Positions 5,608 to 10,807 of a DNA stretch of 10,807 bases are shown one piece after another; the stretch's first letter is position 1, and each line of letters opens with the position of its first letter. The stretch is from Bryobacterales bacterium. Lineage in GTDB: Bacteria > Acidobacteriota > Terriglobia > Bryobacterales > Bryobacteraceae. Both the position numbers and the translations under genes were made by a program. The notes under the pieces were generated by a model. The model did no database searches. It worked only from the letters and a program-made list of their open reading frames with translations, and had not been told where the DNA came from. The stretch lies in contig JANXQZ010000517.1 of the NCBI GenBank assembly GCA_025353235.1, positions 1 to 10,807 of the forward strand, written 5' to 3'.

Positions 5608-6813
5608 ATGTTTCTAGGCGAAGCTCTGCGCTTCAGCGTTCAATCGTTGAGCGCCAACAAGATTCGGACATTTCTCACCGCCCTTGGCTTAGTGATCGGG
5701 AACGCCTCCGTGATCCTGGTAGTCACGATTTCAATCACCAGCCGCGACTACATTCTCGATCAGATTCGCGGGATCGGGTCTAATCTCATCTATGCCCAGT
5801 ACGAGGCCGGAACCAACACCGCTACCAAGGTGGATGCCGACCTGATCAAGATGTCGGACGTGGACGCTATCCGGCAGCAGCTTGGTTCTCGAATCGTGGC
5901 CGCCTCCGGAATCATGACGAACTATGACCGGATCATGATCAACGGCAAAGAACAAGACATCTCCGTGATCGGCTCCGATGAGTTCTATCCCGTGGTGCGG
6001 AATCTTGGATTGGTCGGGGGCCGCTTCATCGATGCAAGCGATACCACGCTCCGGCAACATGTGGCGATGCTGACGCCGAAACTCGCCAACCGGATCTATG
6101 GCAGCGCCTCGGCATCCGTTGGTCAGGTTCTCAAAATCCATGGCCTGCAATTCAACATCGTGGGCGTGTTCAAGGAGAAAACCGAGACCTTTGGCCAGTC
6201 GGAAGTGACCAGCGAGACCATCCTGATTCCCATCACGGTGATCAAGTATTTCACCCCCGTAGAGAGGATCGACCCGCTGTATTTGCAAGCTCGCAATCCC
6301 GACGATGTTCAGCCGCTTACCGAAAGTATCAGGCAACTGCTTGAGAGCCGCCACCGGGCCGGAGCGCGTTACCGCGTGGAGAATCTGTCCGCCATCCTGG
6401 ATGCGGCGCAGAAGATTGCTATGGTACTCACCGTAGTGCTGATTCTGGTTTCTGCGATTGCTCTAATTATTTCGGGCATCGGCATTATGAATATCATGCT
6501 GGTGACGGTAACCGAGCGGACCCGGGAGATTGGCATCCGGATGGCAGTGGGAGCGTCCCGGCGGGCAGTATTGCAGCAATTTCTCACCGAGGCGGTGGTG
6601 ATCAGCATTGGAGGGGGAAGCATCGGCATTTTGATTGGGACGCTAATCCCGCTAAGCATCGCATTTTTCACTGATGCGATTAAGGTGCCAATCTCGATCA
6701 CCTCGATCATTGTGGCGTTTTTTGTTTCGGCAGGCGTGGGCGTAGTTTTCGGAATCTTGCCGGCGAATCGCGCGGCTCAGTTGAATCCCACCGAAGCATT
6801 GCGCTACGAATAG
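5608..6813 (+). CDS. MacB/FtsX-type ABC transporter permease, single-unit
   Basis: This 401-residue protein has the classic four-helix MacB permease plan. Helix 1 (about 20-42) follows the amphipathic start SLSANKIRTFLTALGLVIG. A periplasmic MacB_PCD domain spans about 43-265. Helix 2 (about 271-298) is followed by the cytoplasmic coupling loop VTERTREIGIRMAVGASRR (301-319). Helices 3 and 4 (about 329-352 and 364-385) precede the conserved tail NPTEALRYE. Length is normal for the single-unit form, unlike the large ADOP gene at 1-1410. Such permeases need a cytoplasmic LolD/MacB-type ATPase, and none is encoded nearby, so it must share one from elsewhere. It lies 10 nt after the TPR gene and 4 nt before the trehalase gene, implying one operon. 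The substrate is unknown; export or mechanical coupling is more likely than nutrient uptake for this fold. Confidence 0.92.
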   Translation: MFLGEALRFSVQSLSANKIRTFLTALGLVIGNASVILVVTISITSRDYILDQIRGIGSNLIYAQYEAGTNTATKVDADLIKMSDVDAIRQQLGSRIVAASGIMTNYDRIMINGKEQDISVIGSDEFYPVVRNLGLVGGRFIDASDTTLRQHVAMLTPKLANRIYGSASASVGQVLKIHGLQFNIVGVFKEKTETFGQSEVTSETILIPITVIKYFTPVERIDPLYLQARNPDDVQPLTESIRQLLESRHRAGARYRVENLSAILDAAQKIAMVLTVVLILVSAIALIISGIGIMNIMLVTVTERTREIGIRMAVGASRRAVLQQFLTEAVVISIGGGSIGILIGTLIPLSIAFFTDAIKVPISITSIIVAFFVSAGVGVVFGILPANRAAQLNPTEALRYE

Positions 6814-6817
6814 ATAC

Positions 6818-8476
6818 ATGCACCCCCGTCGCGGCTTTCTATCCCTTGCCTGCTGGGCCTTGGGCCTATTTGCAGGGTTTCCAGCACAGGCTCAGGCTCC
6901 CGCTCCGGCCAGAGCTTTGGCGCGCGCCACTCCGGCGCAACTGGAATCGATCCAGGTCTACATCAAGCAGACCTGGACGAAGTTAACGCGCTCCCACGCA
7001 CAGCTTGCCGCCGCCGCAGCCGATCCAAAATTCAAAGAGGATGGCAGCGGCCAGTGGCCGGTGTATATCTCGCTGAGCGAAGACGAAGACGCGATTCGGA
7101 CGACGCTTCGTTCGGAAATGGTTCCCCAGGCCTTCGCGAAGATTTCGATCAGGCGGCTCCCCGCGGAATTGGCGGCAATCGACAAACCTGGGCTCCTATA
7201 TCTGCCTCATCCCTACGTCGTGCCAGGCGGACGCTTCAATGAGATGTACGGATGGGATAGCTATTTTATACAAACCGGGCTGGTCCGGGATAGGGAATGG
7301 GATCTGGCGAAGGACATGGCCGATAACTTCCTTTATGAAATCAGGAACTACGGGAAAATTCTGAATGCAAACCGGACCTATTACATGTCTCGTTCGCAGC
7401 CGCCTTTCCTCACCCAAATGCTGCTGGCCGTCTACCAGCATACGCACGATAAGAAATGGCTGGCTGCCGCAATGCCGGAGATTCTGTCGTACTACGCCTT
7501 CTGGACGAGTGCTCCGCATCTCACCCCCGAGACCGGGCTGTCGCGCTACTTCGATCTAGGTGCCGGACCAGCCCCCGAGGTTCTGTCCGATGAGCGCGAT
7601 GCGAATGGGCGCACTCATTACGATCTCATCAAAGAGTACTATCGAACCCACCAAATTGAAGAGTACGATGTCAGCCAATATTACGATCGAAGTAAGAATG
7701 AGCTAAAAGATCTCTTCTACAAAGGCGACCGCTCTATGCGCGAGTCGGGATTCGATCCATCCAACCGCTTCGGTCCCTTTAGCATAGATATCATCAACTA
7801 CAATCCAGTCTGTCTCAATTCTCTTCTTTACCTGATGGAGAAGCAGACCGGCGAGATCATGACGATTCTCGAAGACAAACTCGAGGCGGGTAAATGGCAG
7901 GCGCGGGCTGACCAGCGCAGGGACCGAATTAACAAGCTGATGTGGGACGAGCAGGCGGGCATGTACTATGACTACAACTTCAGCAGCAAGAGGCTCCGCC
8001 ACTATCCCTTCCTGACGACTTTTTATCCGCTTTGGGCGGGAATCGCGAGTGCCCACCAAGCCGAGCTCGTAATGAAAAATCTGAGCAAATTCGAGCGCCC
8101 TGGGGGTTTGCAGACGAGCACGTTCCACAGCGGAAACCAGTGGGACGCTCCCTTCGCTTGGGCTCCGCTTCAAATAATCGCGGTGGAGGGCATGCGCCGC
8201 TATGGATTTGTTTCCGCCGCCGATCGAATCACGCAGGAGTTTCTCTCCCTAGTCCTGAAGGATTTTCTCGCGCGCGGAACCATCGTGGAAAAGTATGACG
8301 TAGTGCGGCGCGCCACCGACGTAGGCTCGGCAATCGGGTTCGGTTACCGCACCAATGTCGAAGGGTTTGGCTGGACGAATGCAGCCTTCCTGCAACTCTA
8401 CAGCGAGTTGCCGGATCAGGCCAAGGCGGGAGTCTTGCGCCTCGATCGGCCAACTGCGCTCCTTAACGGAAAGTAG
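6818..8476 (+). CDS. treA: Secreted GH37 trehalase
   Basis: This 552-residue protein has a Sec signal peptide (MHPRRGFLSL then a hydrophobic core, ending near AQA at 25-27). The GH37 fold follows, with both family signatures: PGGRFNEMYGWDSYF (136-150) and QWDAPFAWAP (441-450). By comparison with E. coli TreA, the catalytic acid should be Asp313 (RESGFDPSNRF) and the base Glu491 (IVEKYDV). Both are present, so it should hydrolyse trehalose to two glucoses in the periplasm or outside the cell. Length is normal for bacterial trehalases. It begins 4 nt after the permease stop with no clear ribosome site, so it is probably translated by coupling in the TPR-permease-trehalase operon. A role in using external trehalose as carbon source is likely. 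No trehalose uptake or phosphorylation gene lies beside it. Confidence 0.95.
   Translation: MHPRRGFLSLACWALGLFAGFPAQAQAPAPARALARATPAQLESIQVYIKQTWTKLTRSHAQLAAAAADPKFKEDGSGQWPVYISLSEDEDAIRTTLRSEMVPQAFAKISIRRLPAELAAIDKPGLLYLPHPYVVPGGRFNEMYGWDSYFIQTGLVRDREWDLAKDMADNFLYEIRNYGKILNANRTYYMSRSQPPFLTQMLLAVYQHTHDKKWLAAAMPEILSYYAFWTSAPHLTPETGLSRYFDLGAGPAPEVLSDERDANGRTHYDLIKEYYRTHQIEEYDVSQYYDRSKNELKDLFYKGDRSMRESGFDPSNRFGPFSIDIINYNPVCLNSLLYLMEKQTGEIMTILEDKLEAGKWQARADQRRDRINKLMWDEQAGMYYDYNFSSKRLRHYPFLTTFYPLWAGIASAHQAELVMKNLSKFERPGGLQTSTFHSGNQWDAPFAWAPLQIIAVEGMRRYGFVSAADRITQEFLSLVLKDFLARGTIVEKYDVVRRATDVGSAIGFGYRTNVEGFGWTNAAFLQLYSELPDQAKAGVLRLDRPTALLNGK
8417..8433 (+). repeat. 17-bp direct repeat, copy 2 (end of trehalase gene)
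   Basis: Identical to 5577-5593 and read in the same frame as QAKAGV, here 14 codons before the trehalase stop (the next residues are LRLDRPTALLNGK). Confidence 0.5.
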
Positions 8477-8701
8477 GGTCGCCCTCACTCCCTTGTCCTC
8501 GTAAAGGGCGCTTAACGCGGCGAGGCGCTCGCGCATGATGGGTGCCGGCACAGCACCACGACGTCGGGGCGCATAGGCTGCGCAATCCGTAAGCAGTGGG
8601 CGGATTAGCGTCACGGCGAGAACCGGACACACGCTTTGCAGAAGGAAACGAGCCCTAGCATGCTAAATTGAAGCTGGGCGAGTGCTTCCAGTATTTCTTG
8701 A
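8477..8701. other. 225-bp intergenic region between trehalase and ligase-like gene
   Basis: No convincing gene is seen. It contains a weak inverted pair CGCCCT/AGGGCG (8480-8485 and 8505-8510) with a 19-nt loop and no T-tract, so not a good terminator. It also contains a perfect 10-bp palindrome TAGCATGCTA (8656-8665) and a poor promoter match TTGAAG-N18-TATTTC (ending 8697). That promoter would start transcription at or inside codon 1 of the next gene, so it fits better with a later start there. The minus strand is open through most of the region, continuing antisense into the trehalase gene, but with no recognisable protein. Confidence 0.5.
8656..8665. promoter_or_regulatory. 10-bp perfect palindrome upstream of the ligase-like gene
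   Basis: TAGCATGCTA is self-complementary and lies 36 bp ahead of the earliest start of the polysaccharide ligase-like gene. It could be half of a regulator site, but it is short and a single copy, so the assignment is weak. Confidence 0.2.
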
Positions 8702-10093
8702 ATGAGCAAGTTTAATAACCTGACCCGACTTGTGGCCGAGCCCCGTCCGCCACTGGTTATGACCCCGTCTGCGGTCAACGAATTTAGAGCCGCTGTCATT
8801 ACTCCCGATTCGCAGCCTGCTGTGGATCGGTCCGTGATGACCAAAGCCGGCTATTTCCTGCTATGCGCTCTGCTCCTCTCCGGCTATTTGAATGATTGGT
8901 CATTCCGGCTGCTGGGCGGAAAGGCGTACCTCTCCACCGTCTGCATCGTTCTCGTTCCAGCGGTTTGGCTGATCGGCGGAAACACGTTGGCGGGGTTCCG
9001 AGACCGCATAGGCGTATGGTGGCTCGCGCTGGTGCTTTTGATGGTGATGGGGCTGCCCTTTAGCGTCTGGAGGTCCGCCAGCCTTTGGATGATTTGGTCT
9101 TATTTGTTCAGGTCGCTTGCTTACTACTTTTACATAGTTAGCTTCGCAACCACCATGCGGCGCTGCCGAAATCTCATGCTGATGAATGTGTTCTGCGCCG
9201 TGATCGTCCTAGTTACATGCATGACGTTCGGTTCGTCGGGGAACGCTAACGAAACTCGCTTTCAGATTGTCGACAGCTTATTCCTCTCCAATTCGAACGA
9301 GCTTGCGCTGCAGTTGTTGCTCGGTGTAACCGCTTTTCTGTTTCTCTTCTATCTAGGAGGTATCGGCAAGGGAATAGCGGGCGTGGCGGGCATTCTTCTC
9401 AGCGTTAGTTACATGCTGAAAACCGGCTCTCGCGGGTGCCTGTTGTCGGCCATTGTGCTCTTCTTGGTTGTCTTCTTCGCTAGCAAGCGAAAGGCGCAGT
9501 TCGCATTGATCTCCGTGCCCGTTCTCGCGCTCGGACTTGCCGTGATTCCTTCTGCGGCCCTGCGCAGGTTCTCTCTAATATTCGAGCCTCCTCCGCCTGC
9601 GGAGGCCATGACTGCGGAAGACGAGGCAGCGATAGGCTCCACGACACAGCGTGAGGAATTGCTGCGGAAAGGGTTGGAATTTACGATCACTCATCCTGTG
9701 TTTGGCGTCGGCACCGGCCAGTTCGCGGTAGCGTACACAGGCGACGCCGAGAAACAGGGCAAGCATGCACCTTGGCTCGGAACACACAACTCCTACACGG
9801 AAATCTCGTCCGAGTGCGGGATACCCGCATTCATCTGCTACATGGCGATCATCGTCCTGACCTTTCGCAGGAGTTATCGAATCTACCGGAGAGCCGCTAA
9901 GTATCCCCAGTTAGCTGAACTCCGCGGGCTTGCGTTTTGCCTGTTTGCGGGCATCCTCGTTTATTCGATTGGGACGTTTTTCTTCCACATGGCTTACACC
10001 GTGGTGTTGCCGCTCCTATCCGGCCAAGCTGTTGCGCTCAACTTCGCCGCCGAGCCTCTCCTGGCTGCCGCTGAACGTCTTAAAGCAGTGTGA
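8702..10093 (+). CDS. O-antigen ligase/polymerase-family membrane protein (Wzy_C-like)
   Basis: The 463-residue frame is dominated by membrane helices (about 48-65, 75-93, 104-122, 132-150, 157-176, 200-219, 224-240, 246-260, 267-284, then 375-388, 408-425 and 427-445). The hallmark of the WaaL/Wzy_C group is present: TGSRGCLLSAI (241-251), then a large extracytoplasmic loop (about 285-375) with HPVFGVGTGQF (331-341) and THNSYTEISSECGIPAF (361-377). These enzymes transfer or polymerise lipid-linked glycans at the outer face of the inner membrane. Ligase and polymerase cannot be told apart by sequence alone. The start is unsure: ATG 8702 gives a 46-residue hydrophilic N-terminus without a ribosome site, while ATG 8759 or 8837 would begin nearer the first helix. 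The neighbouring DUF218 and sugar-nucleotide enzyme genes support a polysaccharide locus. Confidence 0.87.
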   Translation: MSKFNNLTRLVAEPRPPLVMTPSAVNEFRAAVITPDSQPAVDRSVMTKAGYFLLCALLLSGYLNDWSFRLLGGKAYLSTVCIVLVPAVWLIGGNTLAGFRDRIGVWWLALVLLMVMGLPFSVWRSASLWMIWSYLFRSLAYYFYIVSFATTMRRCRNLMLMNVFCAVIVLVTCMTFGSSGNANETRFQIVDSLFLSNSNELALQLLLGVTAFLFLFYLGGIGKGIAGVAGILLSVSYMLKTGSRGCLLSAIVLFLVVFFASKRKAQFALISVPVLALGLAVIPSAALRRFSLIFEPPPPAEAMTAEDEAAIGSTTQREELLRKGLEFTITHPVFGVGTGQFAVAYTGDAEKQGKHAPWLGTHNSYTEISSECGIPAFICYMAIIVLTFRRSYRIYRRAAKYPQLAELRGLAFCLFAGILVYSIGTFFFHMAYTVVLPLLSGQAVALNFAAEPLLAAAERLKAV

Positions 10094-10097
10094 GCCC

Positions 10098-10724
10098 TCA
10101 AATCCAGCCGCGTCCGTAGTAGTAGATCGATTTGGCTCCTTCCGTGGAAAGTTCCAGGAAAACGTCCCAGCGATGCCTCCAGCCTTCGATCCGCTTGGCT
10201 GCGTCCGGGAACGGTCGCGGTTCTATTTGGACGCCTGCTTTGCGGAAAGCCCGATATGCGCGGAACATGTGGTAATCGCTAGTGAGCAGGACTTTCCTGC
10301 CTGGCATTCCCGACAGCAATTTTGCCGCGTAAACAGCATTCTCGCGAGTGCTTCTGGATTGCGTCTCGAGCAGCACAACCGAAGCGGGCACGCCGCGAAA
10401 GACCAGAAATTCTCGCATCTGTTCGGCGATTACTGCGCCAACTCCCGCCTGACCGCCGCTCACGACGATTTGGGAAAATCCTCCTTCCCTCCAAATCCGC
10501 GCGGCGTACACGCTTCGCCAATAGGAAGAAAGCCCGATCATGTCTGGCAGGGAATCGCCGCCGAGCACGACCAGAATGTCGCCTTTGGGATCGTTCCACG
10601 GCCCTGACGTGGCTTGCAACCAGAGACGGTCGATTGGCAACAGTGTGACCACTGCGAGGCACAAACCTAAACCGGCGAAAATACGCTGGAGCCAACTGAG
10701 CAGGCGCATCGATTCGATTCTCAT
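10098..10724 (-). CDS. DUF218 (YdcF/ElyC/SanA-like) envelope protein
   Basis: This 208-residue protein has an N-terminal membrane anchor (about 8-31, WLQRIFAGLGLCLAVVTLLP) followed by a DUF218 domain. It shows GDILVVLGGD (48-57), IVVSGG (86-91), the signature LLETQSRSTRENA (118-130) and LLTSDYHMFRAYRAF (146-160). DUF218 proteins such as ElyC and SanA affect peptidoglycan and envelope-polysaccharide steps that use undecaprenyl-phosphate carriers. They are often found in exopolysaccharide clusters, which suits this location. Biochemical activity is not established. The gene converges on the ligase-like gene with only 4 nt between stops, and its start lies 21 nt from the divergent epimerase/dehydratase gene. 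ATG 10724 is used; ATG 10709 (residue 6) is an alternative. No clear ribosome site precedes either. Confidence 0.9.
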   Translation of the reverse strand: MRIESMRLLSWLQRIFAGLGLCLAVVTLLPIDRLWLQATSGPWNDPKGDILVVLGGDSLPDMIGLSSYWRSVYAARIWREGGFSQIVVSGGQAGVGAVIAEQMREFLVFRGVPASVVLLETQSRSTRENAVYAAKLLSGMPGRKVLLTSDYHMFRAYRAFRKAGVQIEPRPFPDAAKRIEGWRHRWDVFLELSTEGAKSIYYYGRGWI

Positions 10725-10745
10725 ACTACGCTAGGCTGGGATGGC

Positions 10746-10807
10746 ATGAAAATTTTGGTTACCGGCGGGGCCGGATTTATAGGGTCGTGCTTTGTCCGCC
10801 TTTCCCT
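10746..10807 (+). CDS. NAD-dependent epimerase/dehydratase, first 20 codons (RmlB/GalE-like)
   Basis: Only the N-terminus is inside the window: MKILVTGGAGFIGSCFVRLS. It contains the Rossmann NAD-binding motif TGGAGFIG (GxxGxxG). The combination GSCFVR is frequent in dTDP-glucose 4,6-dehydratases (RmlB), but 20 residues cannot separate that from UDP-sugar epimerases. GGGA lies a few bases before ATG 10746; the nearby ATG 10741 is closed by a stop after two codons. It probably makes a sugar nucleotide for the polysaccharide locus continuing to the right. Confidence 0.8.
   Translation, partial: MKILVTGGAGFIGSCFVRLS

Noticed and set aside
5731..6354. A 207-codon minus-strand frame opposite the MacB-like permease
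   Set aside because: The His/Asp-rich composition mirrors the codons of the true gene. There is no ribosome site and no known motif.
8480..8510. Possible rho-independent terminator after the trehalase gene
   Set aside because: The stem is only 6 bp with a 19-nt loop and no following T-run.
8249..8632. A 127-codon minus-strand frame from the trehalase 3' end through the following gap
   Set aside because: Two thirds is antisense to conserved trehalase sequence. The part in the gap (MRERLAALSALYEDKG) is not recognisable as any family; it is noted only as open sequence.
9930..10607. A 225-codon plus-strand frame across the ligase end and the DUF218 gene
   Set aside because: It overlaps two genes with strong domain motifs and has no motif of its own.
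1..10807. CRISPR array, IS element, tRNA/rRNA, riboswitch or anti-phage defence operon
   Set aside because: No direct-repeat/spacer array, transposase motif, CCA-ended cloverleaf or recognisable defence effector was seen on either strand. The toxin-antitoxin genes alone do not justify a defence-island claim.

Overview
The window looks like a chromosomal segment of a moderately GC-rich acidobacterium, most likely of the Solibacter/Bryobacter type. The main evidence is a PadR-type repressor directly followed by a very large FtsX/MacB-type permease (the 'acidobacterial duplicated orphan permease' family, ADOP), a pairing that is amplified in that group. The assignment is inference, since there is no rRNA or tRNA here to confirm it. 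I saw no IS element, CRISPR array, phage gene or RNA gene.

Layout. (1) 1-1750, minus strand: padR and a partial ADOP permease. The two genes are 1 nt apart, and the permease runs off the left edge of the window. A perfect inverted repeat lies on the padR start codon. (2) 1901-3297, minus strand: a small toxin-antitoxin island. It holds an intact vapB-vapC pair (RHH antitoxin, PIN toxin), then a second module with an intact excisionase-type HTH antitoxin whose overlapping PIN toxin is broken. Each module has its own regularly spaced repeat array at its promoter: an 8-bp period at vapB and a 9-bp period at the HTH gene. (3) 3327-4637, minus strand: an exported M24 (Xaa-Pro dipeptidase-like) metallopeptidase with a Tat-like leader. 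(4) 4746-8476, plus strand, tightly packed: an exported TPR protein, a single MacB-like permease with no ATPase beside it, and a secreted GH37 trehalase, with gaps of 10 and 4 nt. (5) 8702-10807: an O-antigen-ligase-like membrane protein (+), a DUF218/YdcF-ElyC-like envelope protein (-), and the first 20 codons of an NAD-dependent sugar-nucleotide epimerase/dehydratase (+). This looks like the edge of a surface-polysaccharide locus.

Working together: most genes serve the cell envelope or periplasm (two permeases, peptidase, trehalase, polysaccharide ligase, DUF218), and the toxin-antitoxin island is inserted among them. I do not see a complete, clearly new multi-gene system. The most unusual signals are the three different operator-like repeats, the orphaned antitoxin with its decayed toxin, and the ATPase-less TPR-permease-trehalase cluster.
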